Assembly: GCA_036399775.1 (NCBI GenBank)
Contig: DASWMJ010000095.1
Span: 1 to 64,000, forward strand
Reading direction: 5' to 3'
DNA: 64,000 nucleotides
DNA from: JADMIH01 sp036399775
Lineage (GTDB): Bacteria > Chloroflexota > Chloroflexia > QHBQ01 > JADMIH01
In this document: positions 34,648 to 42,107 of the stretch, one piece after another
How positions within the stretch are numbered: the first letter of the stretch is position 1
How the letters are laid out: every line of letters starts with the position of its first letter
Notes under the pieces: generated by a model
What the model saw: only the letters and a program-made list of their open reading frames with translations
What the model was told of the DNA's origin: nothing
The model's database searches: none
Made by a program: the position numbers and the translations under genes

Positions 34648-34763
34648 GTCTTAGCAAAGTTGTCTAAGTGCTCTATCGAACAAGCCTTCAGACGGCATGT
34701 CACCAAACATAAGTCGCAGTCTACATTGTGTGCATTACATACAGGCGCATATCGGAACTCAAC

Positions 34764-34805
34764 GCAAAAGCAGGGTTCATACACCTGCATGAACCCTGCT
34801 TTTGC
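34764..34805. terminator. Bidirectional terminator hairpin
   Basis: A perfect 17-bp stem (34764-34780 with 34789-34805) and 8-base loop, flanked by A-run and T-run, lies between convergent genes ending at 34647 and 34817. It can terminate both. Confidence 0.85.
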
Positions 34806-34816
34806 ATCAACCGGGG

Positions 34817-35158
34817 CTAATGTCCCGGATCGGGAGTGGGCGTTGCCGTGGGAGTTGGCGTGGGATCCGGACAGTCGATGTTGGGCGGAGGATTAACGCC
34901 ATCGCATTCACCGCCATCCGCAAACGCGCTTGGCACAGTCACAAGATCGCGCATAGTCACAATCTCCGTCACAATACGAAGTGTCGGGCTGTTGAACAGC
35001 GGACTGTTCAGCACTGAGTGGTTGACTGCGGGCGTCTGGCCATTCGTAGCAGACTTGCCTGCCAGACCGACGAGGAGCAGGGCCAGAGCCAGCGCCACAG
35101 GCCTACTACGACGCACTAACTGTATTACGGGCCGCCTAAACCTTTCAAAGATTTTCAT
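34817..35158 (-). CDS. Small exported protein with C-terminal Pro/Thr tail
   Basis: A 113-residue protein starting MKIFERFRRPVIQLVRRS at 35158, chosen because AGGAGAAAGAGC precedes it. A basic N-terminus and hydrophobic core (PVALALALLLVGLAGKSA) form a signal peptide or anchor. The mature part has VNHSVLNSPLFNSPTLRIVT, an acidic Cys-containing section (GGECDGVNPPPNIDCPDP) and ends in a PTPTATPTPDPGH tail. Two Cys could form a disulfide. No family is recognised. Small exported products beside TPR regulators are a hallmark of peptide signalling, so this is a candidate signal precursor; a surface protein is the alternative. Confidence 0.7.
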   Translation of the reverse strand: MKIFERFRRPVIQLVRRSRPVALALALLLVGLAGKSATNGQTPAVNHSVLNSPLFNSPTLRIVTEIVTMRDLVTVPSAFADGGECDGVNPPPNIDCPDPTPTPTATPTPDPGH

Positions 35159-35580
35159 GCTCTTTCTCCTATTTGTTGGCCGGTTAGTTTTCCGTACCCA
35201 GAGAAGAGGTTTGATGCTGCATTCAATGCTTCCGGACTGCACTGAAGGGTGGGTCGTCTTCTACTGGGCCCTGACCGGGAGAGCGAGGGGCAAGCTTGTC
35301 CGATTACGGTGTTAGTGCCTGCCGGGAGTTGGGTGAAGTGAGGTGCACCTTCAGATTCACCAGCGTTCGCTTTTCGGTCGGGGCAAACAGTTCTTGGCTG
35401 CTTGCCCCCTAATTTCACAAGAGCGCGCGACAACGTAGCCGCAACATAAAAGCGACATGATTGCAACAGCGAGTAATCTAGGAGGAGCTAGAGCGTTGCG
35501 AGGCAACAGTCAAACAACAGGCGATAACTGTTCGTGTTGCCTGAGATGTCATTTTGGGGTTTCAGGCAGGAGGCATAAGA
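35159..35580. other. Intergenic region before STAND operon 2
   Basis: The 420 bases between the divergent exported-peptide and NB-ARC genes show no supported reading frame. Promoters for both should lie here, but no consensus -35/-10 pair was convincing. A strong AGGAGG sits just before the NB-ARC start. Confidence 0.5.
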
Positions 35581-37056
35581 ATGAAAGGTAAAAGTCCCTG
35601 GCCCGCATTCGGGCCGGCTATGACCGTCCAAGAATATGCGGGAGACCTAGTCACAAGGGTCTTCGGGACGCAGATCAATGCCGCCAAGCACTTTGGGGTG
35701 AACCGTTCCACGATCAGTAGATATCAGATGCCTGAATACAAGGATATCAGGAGAGTCGGCACCATACCTCCAATTGGCTATCTAGTTGGTATGATGACCC
35801 TCTTCGTCGAGCGCAACCTAGGCAAGAATGCCAGCGAAGAGGAGGTCAGGGAAGCCCAACGCTTCTTCCTGGAGCAAATAAACAAAGTACTCACCAAATA
35901 CCATCCGGCATACAATTACCATGATATGTTTCAAGAATGGGAGGAGTTGCGCGCCGAAGCCGATAAATATTCCCCCCCTAGATTGTCTGATCCACCTCCC
36001 CCACCTCAACTGCCCAATCCATATCTCGTACCCTCACTGCCACCGCAGGGGGTATTTGGCAGGGACGAGGCTCTGGGAAAGATCGAGGAGATGCTGGCCG
36101 CGAAGATATCTGATTCATCAGAGGCAGCGCCCCTCGCGCTAAGAGGATTCGGCGGGATAGGCAAGACAACCCTGGCGATTTCTATTGGCAGGGGACGCAA
36201 CGTCTCCGCTCTCTACCCTGACGGGGTCCTCTGGGTCGAACTCGGCCCAAATCCTTCCGTACGCCAGTTTCTCACCACCTGGGGCGACGCGCTCGACGTA
36301 GACTTGCGCACGGAGCGGGATGAAGCTACATGCGAAGCCAGGCTTCGCAATGCTCTCTCTCGTCGCCGGGCGCTGCTCATATTGGACGACATATGGAACC
36401 CCAACCACGCCCGACATTTTCTGCTGGGCGGGCCGAGTTGTCGCACCCTTCTTACTACTCGTGAATTTCAGATCGCGTATGACCTGACCACGCCGGAGCG
36501 AACCCTACAGGTGGGTCTGCTAGACCTGGCAAGCTCGCTTCAGATGTTACGCAAGTTGGCCCCCGAGGCTGTGGCTCTCGATCGTAAGGCTGCCGAGAAG
36601 TTGTGCCGCAAGCTCGATGGTCTACCACTTGCCATCAAGTTGGCCGGACGGTTGCTGGCAATAGAGGCTTCTGTACCCTCGCGCATGCGAAAGCTGGTGG
36701 ACGAGTTGATCGAGCGTCGAGAGGCGAGGCTAGGGTTGTTACAGTCTGAGCACCGGCTGGGTTTGCCGCAGGAGGAGCCGCCCTCCCTGAAAGCTATACT
36801 GGGCATGAGCGTGGACCGCTTGGATCAAACGGACAAGGAGCGCTTCGCAATGCTAGCGGTATTTGGAGGCGAGCCACTTACCTGGGAGATAGGCGCGTCC
36901 GCCGCAGTGTGGGAGTGCGCTGAAGACGAGGCGGAAGCTGCTACATCGCGCTTGATACAACGTGGGTTGGTGGAGCGTCGGCCCGATGATCGGTATTGGA
37001 TGCACCAGTTGCTGGCCGACTACGCAAATAACTTGATGGAAGAGATGAGTGCGTGA
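35581..37056 (+). CDS. NB-ARC STAND ATPase with N-terminal HTH-like domain (operon 2)
   Basis: A 491-residue ATPase; ATG 35581 is fixed by AGGAGG seven bases before. Residues about 15-125 match the N-terminal domain of the 21165 protein (NAAKHFGVNRSTISRYQ, IPPIGYLVGMMTLFVER, AYNYHDMFQEWEEL). A Pro-rich linker (about 135-160) leads to NB-ARC: VFGRDEAL near 160, P-loop GFGGIGKTTLA near 188, Walker B ALLILDDIW near 263, LLTTREF near 289, GLPLAIKL near 345, then a winged-helix end (MHQLLADYANNLMEEM). It lacks TPRs. Its stop overlaps the next start (TGATG), so sensor and switch are made in step. Likely a signalling or conflict STAND switch. Confidence 0.88.
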   Translation: MKGKSPWPAFGPAMTVQEYAGDLVTRVFGTQINAAKHFGVNRSTISRYQMPEYKDIRRVGTIPPIGYLVGMMTLFVERNLGKNASEEEVREAQRFFLEQINKVLTKYHPAYNYHDMFQEWEELRAEADKYSPPRLSDPPPPPQLPNPYLVPSLPPQGVFGRDEALGKIEEMLAAKISDSSEAAPLALRGFGGIGKTTLAISIGRGRNVSALYPDGVLWVELGPNPSVRQFLTTWGDALDVDLRTERDEATCEARLRNALSRRRALLILDDIWNPNHARHFLLGGPSCRTLLTTREFQIAYDLTTPERTLQVGLLDLASSLQMLRKLAPEAVALDRKAAEKLCRKLDGLPLAIKLAGRLLAIEASVPSRMRKLVDELIERREARLGLLQSEHRLGLPQEEPPSLKAILGMSVDRLDQTDKERFAMLAVFGGEPLTWEIGASAAVWECAEDEAEAATSRLIQRGLVERRPDDRYWMHQLLADYANNLMEEMSA

Positions 37057-38639
37057 TGACTACTTTGCATGAAGCCCCTCTTCGACATGCTCAGTATTAT
37101 CTAACGGTCCTACAGAAGGTATCTAGCCTCTATCTGGCGGGCGGTGCCGACCAGGTCGAGGGGTTGCGCCGGTTTGATGGAGAGCTAGCGCAGATCGATA
37201 GAGGCTGGCGATGGGCGCAAGGTAACTCTCCAGCCCTCGATTCACTCACCGTCGATTACGCGAAAGCGGCTACTGCCGTTAGCGACCTACGTTACTCTTT
37301 GCGAACCGACCTGCTCCCTCGCCTCAGCCTGGCATTGGAGGCTGCCGAACGCTTGGACGATTGGCAGGCTGAGGGCCATCTCCTGTCAGAGTTGGGCAAT
37401 ATATGTTATGCGCTCGGTGATATCCAACAGGCAATTGAATATCACAACCGGCGTCTGTCGTTAGCCCAGCGTGAGGGCGATCTACGTGGTATGAGTGCAG
37501 CATTTACCAACCTGGGGCTTTGCTACCTGGCGATAAGCGAAATAGGCCGTGCTAGCGATTATCAAGAGCGGAGCATTGAGGCAGCTAGGGCCTACGGGGA
37601 TCAAGGGGCAGAGAGTGTAGCCCTCGGTAATCTTGGGTTATGTTACGACGCCAGGGGAGAGGCTAAGCAAGCGATCCGCTGCTACGAGCAGCAGATAGTT
37701 TTTGCACGCCAACTGGGGCATATGCGAAGCGAGGGGATAGCACTAGGTAATCTCGGAAATGCTTACATGAACCTCGGGGATCTGCGCAAGGCTATCGAAT
37801 GTCATGAGCGAGCACTGATTATCAGCCGCGCGCTCGGTGATAAATGGTCGGAGGGGCAGGACCTGGGCAATCTGGGAAGTACCTACTGCCGGTTAGCGGA
37901 AATGAACCAAGCGGTGCATTATCTGGAGCAACGCCTCTCGCTCGCGCACGCATTGGGGGACCGCAAAGGGGAAAGCGCGGCGTTGGACAATTTGGCGCTG
38001 GCTTATTCGGAACTGAAAGAATTCGACCGTGCTATTGCCTATCACAATGCTGCGCTCGAGCTCAATATCGCCCTCAATGATAGCCTAGGAGAAGCTATCA
38101 CCTTGAATAATCTGGGCAATACTTACCTTAGCCAGGGATATCCGCAGAAGGCGCTCGAAAATTATCAGCGGGCCTTGGCGGGGGATCGGAAAGGCGGGTA
38201 TCTATTTAGCGAAGGGCGCACCCTAAACAACCTGGGTAATGCATACTCCGCGCTGGGTGACTCACTTCACGCCGTAGAGTGCTATGAGAAGAGCATCGCC
38301 ATTGCCGATTCTACAGGAGATACTCAGACGCACGCGCTCAGTAGTTGGAACCTGGGAGACGAGCTGATCAAGCGGGGCGAACTGGACCGGGCGGCGGACC
38401 TCATGCAGGTACTTGTCGACTACAAATGGAAAATGGGAATGCTAGCTGCAAAACGCGATGCCGACATCCTGGCGACATTGAGAGCGAGAATTAGAATGGG
38501 AGGCGGGATAGAGGATTTTAAGATGCTGGAGAAGCCGATTTCAAAGTCGCTTACCCAACTCTCCCGACTCGACAAGAGTTCAGGCAAACAGTTTCAGAGT
38601 ACCTACTGCAAGCTAAAAATAGATGTCAAGTCCAATTGA
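37056..38639 (+). CDS. TPR protein, second gene of split STAND operon 2
   Basis: A 527-residue protein. ATG at 37056 shares its A with the upstream TGA; an in-frame GTG is at 37053. The N-terminus (LRHAQYYLTVLQKVSSLYLA then LRRFDGELAQIDRGW) is the segment that joins NB-ARC to TPRs in one-piece STAND proteins, also seen in the protein at 31447. About nine TPR units of 40 residues follow (110-480), for example GIALGNLGNAYMNLGDLRKA. The C-terminal tail is basic. The gene overlaps the next by 17 bases. It reads as the sensor half of the 35581 protein. Confidence 0.87.
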   Translation: MTTLHEAPLRHAQYYLTVLQKVSSLYLAGGADQVEGLRRFDGELAQIDRGWRWAQGNSPALDSLTVDYAKAATAVSDLRYSLRTDLLPRLSLALEAAERLDDWQAEGHLLSELGNICYALGDIQQAIEYHNRRLSLAQREGDLRGMSAAFTNLGLCYLAISEIGRASDYQERSIEAARAYGDQGAESVALGNLGLCYDARGEAKQAIRCYEQQIVFARQLGHMRSEGIALGNLGNAYMNLGDLRKAIECHERALIISRALGDKWSEGQDLGNLGSTYCRLAEMNQAVHYLEQRLSLAHALGDRKGESAALDNLALAYSELKEFDRAIAYHNAALELNIALNDSLGEAITLNNLGNTYLSQGYPQKALENYQRALAGDRKGGYLFSEGRTLNNLGNAYSALGDSLHAVECYEKSIAIADSTGDTQTHALSSWNLGDELIKRGELDRAADLMQVLVDYKWKMGMLAAKRDADILATLRARIRMGGGIEDFKMLEKPISKSLTQLSRLDKSSGKQFQSTYCKLKIDVKSN

Positions 38640-40134
38640 GCGCCACGCAGCTTATTATTTGTTGTTGGTGAAGCAGAACCGGGAGAATTGGGAATTGCTG
38701 ACCCATGAGTTCCCGCAGATCAGCCGCGCAAAGGATACCCTCCTTAGGGATAAGGTCAGGCTCATAGAACTGGTGTGGGAGATGCGCGTATTCCTGAAAT
38801 GGAGGAATCTAGGACAAGAGCGTGTGGAGTGGCTGAATGCCGCGCTGGAAGCCGCACGCGAGTTGGGAGATACCGTGATGGAAGGACGGCTTCTGGGTGC
38901 GATAGCCGCTTTGCATGACGACCTGGGAGAGTTGTCGCAGGCATTTGCGCTCTACGAAAAAACCCTCGCGATCCAGGAGCGTAACGCTGACAAATGGGGA
39001 AGAGCAACCACCCACAACGGTATCGGCCTCGTTTACGCTTCTCTGGGGAATCATAAGGTGGCGCTGGAGCAGTTGCAGCAGGCCCTTGCCTTGCGCGAAG
39101 AGTTGGGCGCGTCCGCCGCCGTCGCGAGCACATTGACCAACATGGCAAAAGTCTACGCAGATATGGGGGAGTCTGGGCAGGCAACCGAGTGCCTGGAACG
39201 TGCCGGTTTGTTGCGGCAGGGTCCGAACGACGAGACTGTCTCTGCTGCTCGTCTGGTCAATCTTGGTAGGATGGAGGCTAATAGGGGCAGGCTCCCTGAA
39301 GCTCAAGATTACTACTTGCGCGCGATCGACCTTCTAAATAAGCTTGGCGACAACGTGACACTGGCTATCACACTTACCAATGTTGGCCAGATAGCAGCCC
39401 AGCAAGGAGACAGCGATAGAGCGCTCACCACTTATCACGAGGCGCTTGATTTACAAAGGAAGGCTGGCGACAAGGTAGAGGAGGCGGCAACACTCCATTC
39501 CATCGGCCAGCTATATGAGCGGCTGGACAACCTGCAGAAAGCTGGTGAATACTACGAGGCAGCGCAGTCGATCCAGGAGCGCGCCGGCGACCTGCGAGGC
39601 CTCGGGCAGACCCTAACAGACCTCGGCAGCCTTTGTGAAAAGATTGCGGAACGCGGCGAAGCGCTGCGCCTCTATGAGCAGGCTCTACAATTGCAACGCA
39701 CTGTAGCGGACCGTTCGGGGGAGGCGACTACTCTCACACGCATGGGGGACTTTCACCTGAGGGCCGAGGACTTCACACAAGCGTTGACGCTCTACGAGCA
39801 GGCGCTCAAGTTGCGTAGAGCGGTGGGTGAGCAGTCGGGAGAAGCGAGGACGCTCTACCACATGGCTCTGGCCTATTCCTGGTCAGGACAACCTGAGCGA
39901 ACATTGTTGTGCTACGCACAAGCTGCGTCTTTGCGGCAGGAACTCGGAGACGTGGCAGGGGAGAGGACCATACGTATCAACATGCTCTATTTCCATCTGC
40001 AAACAGGGGATCTATCGAGTGCAGAATCCACACTACTCCGAATCGTGGAGCTGGACGAAGTCCTCCACCACCCCGACCTGAAGCGACATCGTAAAACATT
40101 GCGCTCGGTGCGTACAAAACTCAACGCCATTTGA
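38623..40134 (+). CDS. TPR protein, third gene of split STAND operon 2
   Basis: A 503-residue TPR protein starting 17 bases inside the previous gene. The N-terminus (ERHAAYYLLLVKQNRENWEL then FPQISRAKDTLL) is again the RHA-YYL linker, and about nine TPR units follow (80-480), such as GRATTHNGIGLVYASLGNHK and GEATTLTRMGDFHLRAEDFT. The sequence is diverged from its neighbour at 37056, so it is not a recent tandem copy. Two TPR sensors for one NB-ARC ATPase repeats the layout of operon 1, which argues for a conserved three-part complex. Confidence 0.86.
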   Translation: MSSPIERHAAYYLLLVKQNRENWELLTHEFPQISRAKDTLLRDKVRLIELVWEMRVFLKWRNLGQERVEWLNAALEAARELGDTVMEGRLLGAIAALHDDLGELSQAFALYEKTLAIQERNADKWGRATTHNGIGLVYASLGNHKVALEQLQQALALREELGASAAVASTLTNMAKVYADMGESGQATECLERAGLLRQGPNDETVSAARLVNLGRMEANRGRLPEAQDYYLRAIDLLNKLGDNVTLAITLTNVGQIAAQQGDSDRALTTYHEALDLQRKAGDKVEEAATLHSIGQLYERLDNLQKAGEYYEAAQSIQERAGDLRGLGQTLTDLGSLCEKIAERGEALRLYEQALQLQRTVADRSGEATTLTRMGDFHLRAEDFTQALTLYEQALKLRRAVGEQSGEARTLYHMALAYSWSGQPERTLLCYAQAASLRQELGDVAGERTIRINMLYFHLQTGDLSSAESTLLRIVELDEVLHHPDLKRHRKTLRSVRTKLNAI

Positions 40135-40281
40135 AACGGCGTCGAGTTGGCACTGAATGTCCCTGGCGACAATCCTTTATTATCCAAGATCGCACTCAAG
40201 AGAGCAGAGTATGAATTACTTCCCACATGTCATAACAAACTAGAATGGGATGTCTGGTTATCACGTGCTGTAGAGCAAGAG

Positions 40282-40540
40282 AGCAATACCTCACCCCGTA
40301 GACCGCTCGAATGTTGCCAAAGCGCTGGCTGGAGTAATTACTAGAGAAGATGCACCATCTCTGTCCAAAGTGACTACAGAGTTGGGCTATATGTTTTCGC
40401 CGCTATATTATGCTTTCCCAGAACTATGCAAGGAAATCACTGCTCGTTACAAAGCAGACTGTAGGGCGAAACGGCAAGTTCACCTCCAGCGAAGTATTGA
40501 AGAGGTAAGGGGTGTCACACGCGCGATTTATATGAAATGA
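40282..40540 (+). pseudogene. TniQ-like C-terminal relic
   Basis: An open frame without a start ends at 40540 and reads NVAKALAGVITREDAPSLSK, then GYMFSPLYYAFPELCKEITA. The PSLxxVxxxLGYxxxxLxxxFPELCxxIxxRY pattern is typical of helix pairs near the C-terminus of TniQ/TnsD-like target selectors and related regulators. The 5' part is gone; an in-frame TAG lies just upstream. It marks the right side of the accessory region. Bases 40135-40281 show nothing. Identification is by eye. Confidence 0.45.
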
Positions 40541-40676
40541 AAAAAGCAGAAACTGGGCGGCTGCGCCGCCCAGTTTCTGCTTTTTTCATTTGGTTGAAAG
40601 TCCCGCCCCTGCGTGCGGGGAGGGAAGTACGAGTTCTTGTGTGCATGAGGCAAGCACGAATATAAAATTCGGGATG
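40535..40676. repeat. Composite repeat with 27-bp terminator-like stem
   Basis: A perfect 27-bp stem (40535-40561 with 40565-40591) and 3-base loop, flanked by A- and T-runs, is followed by a tail with TGCGTGCGGGGAG, ACGAGTTCTT and AAAATTCGGGATG. The same order of motifs recurs at 48989-49141. The stem probably terminates transcription in both directions; the tail shows that the whole unit is a dispersed element. Confidence 0.75.
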
Positions 40677-40740
40677 TCTCGTGATTGTTGCGAATTCTCA
40701 GCCTGGTGGGGAAAAGGGCACCGGCGGCTGCCTGCTGTGG

Positions 40741-40746
40741 TATAAT
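40741..40746 (+). promoter_or_regulatory. -10 box of a leaderless rarA transcript
   Basis: TATAAT ends six bases before the rarA ATG at 40753, so the expected transcription start coincides with the ATG. No Shine-Dalgarno is present. No clear -35 was found. Confidence 0.5.
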
Positions 40747-40752
40747 TGAAAT

Positions 40753-42105
40753 ATGGACAAACGTTCTACTACAGGCGTGGAAAGCAGCGAATTTGACGTG
40801 CCCCTGGCGGCCAGGATGCGGCCCCGGACGCTCGGCGAGATCGTCGGGCAGGAGCACATCCTCGCGCCCGGCAAGACGTTGCGCCGAGCTATAGAGGCCG
40901 ACCGCGTGCCCTCTCTCATCCTGTGGGGGCCACCGGGTAGCGGTAAAACAACTCTTGCCCGCGTGGTAGCCAATATCACCAATAGCTTTTTCGCCCCCGT
41001 CAGCGCGGTATCGGCGGGCGTGGCCGACCTGCGGAAGATCGTCAAGGAGGCGGCGGAGCGTTACGCCGGGAGCGGGCAGCGCACCATCCTCTTCATAGAC
41101 GAGATACACCGCTTCAGCAAGAACCAGCAAGACGCCATCCTACCCCATGTGGAGGAAGGCACCGTCACGCTCATCGGCGCGACCACCGAGAATCCCTCCT
41201 TCGAGGTCAACTCGGCCCTCCTGTCGCGGTCCAGAGTGGTGATGCTCCACGCCCTCGATGAAGCAGACTTGAATGAGTTGCTGGAGCGTGCCATCACCGA
41301 AGAGCGCGGGCTGGGCAGCCTCCGCGTCAGGCTGGACGACGATGCCCGCGCCCACCTGTTGCAAATCTCGGACGGCGACGCCCGCTCGATGCTGAATACG
41401 CTTGAACTGGCGGCGCATTCGGTAGAACCCGACAGCCGGGGAGAGCGCCATATTACCCTGGCCGACGCGGAGGATGCCGCGCAGAAGCGATGGCTCCAGT
41501 ATGACCGCGCAGGCGAGGGTCATTACGACGCCATCTCTGCCCTTCATAAGTCGGTGCGCGACTCCGACCCCGACGGCGCGCTCTACTGGCTTGGGCGCAT
41601 GCTTGAGGCTGGAGAAGACCCCCTCTTCATCGTGCGGCGGCTCATCAGGATGGCAACTGAGGATGTGGGACTGGCCGACCACAACGCGCTCACGCTCTGC
41701 ATTGCCGCCCAGCAGGCCGCCCACTTCGTTGGGATGCCTGAATGCGACCTCGCGCTGGCCCAGGCGACCGTCTACCTGGCCCTCGCACCTAAGAGCAACT
41801 CCCTCTATACCGCCTACAAGCTGGTCAAGGACGACGTGAACCACACGCGCAATGAGCCGGTGCCCATGCACCTACGAAACGCCCCCACCGGACTGATGAA
41901 GGCTGTAGGCTATGGCAAAGGCTATAAATACGCCCACGACTACGAGGGCGCGCAGATAGAGCAGAGCCACCTGCCCGACTCGCTCAGGGGGAGACGCTAC
42001 TACCGTCCAACCGAGCGCGGCTACGAAGCCAGGCTGCGACAGCGAATGCAGGATTGGGCGGAGCAGCGCGCCCGCAACGCATCTAACGCCGACAGTAGGA
42101 GCTAA
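40753..42105 (+). CDS. rarA: Replication-associated recombination AAA+ ATPase RarA/MgsA
   Basis: Acts at stalled replication forks with SSB and the clamp-loader-like AAA+ fold. A 450-residue protein with LAARMRPRTLGEIVGQEHIL at the N-terminus, Walker A GPPGSGKTTLARV near residue 58, Walker B ILFIDEIHRF near 113, sensor 1 GATTENPSFEVN, and the family C-terminal segment VPMHLRNAPTGLMKAVGYGK. Length is normal. ATG directly follows a TATAAT box, suggesting a leaderless message. The next gene, a large TPR protein, starts after two bases and so is probably in the same operon. Confidence 0.95.
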   Translation: MDKRSTTGVESSEFDVPLAARMRPRTLGEIVGQEHILAPGKTLRRAIEADRVPSLILWGPPGSGKTTLARVVANITNSFFAPVSAVSAGVADLRKIVKEAAERYAGSGQRTILFIDEIHRFSKNQQDAILPHVEEGTVTLIGATTENPSFEVNSALLSRSRVVMLHALDEADLNELLERAITEERGLGSLRVRLDDDARAHLLQISDGDARSMLNTLELAAHSVEPDSRGERHITLADAEDAAQKRWLQYDRAGEGHYDAISALHKSVRDSDPDGALYWLGRMLEAGEDPLFIVRRLIRMATEDVGLADHNALTLCIAAQQAAHFVGMPECDLALAQATVYLALAPKSNSLYTAYKLVKDDVNHTRNEPVPMHLRNAPTGLMKAVGYGKGYKYAHDYEGAQIEQSHLPDSLRGRRYYRPTERGYEARLRQRMQDWAEQRARNASNADSRS

Positions 42106-42107
42106 TC

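Noticed and set aside
34836..35315. Plus-strand frame of 159 codons opposite the exported-peptide gene
   Set aside because: Its start reads MGVAVGVGVGSG, the reverse of the Pro/Thr tail codons; the minus-strand frame has the ribosome site and signal peptide.
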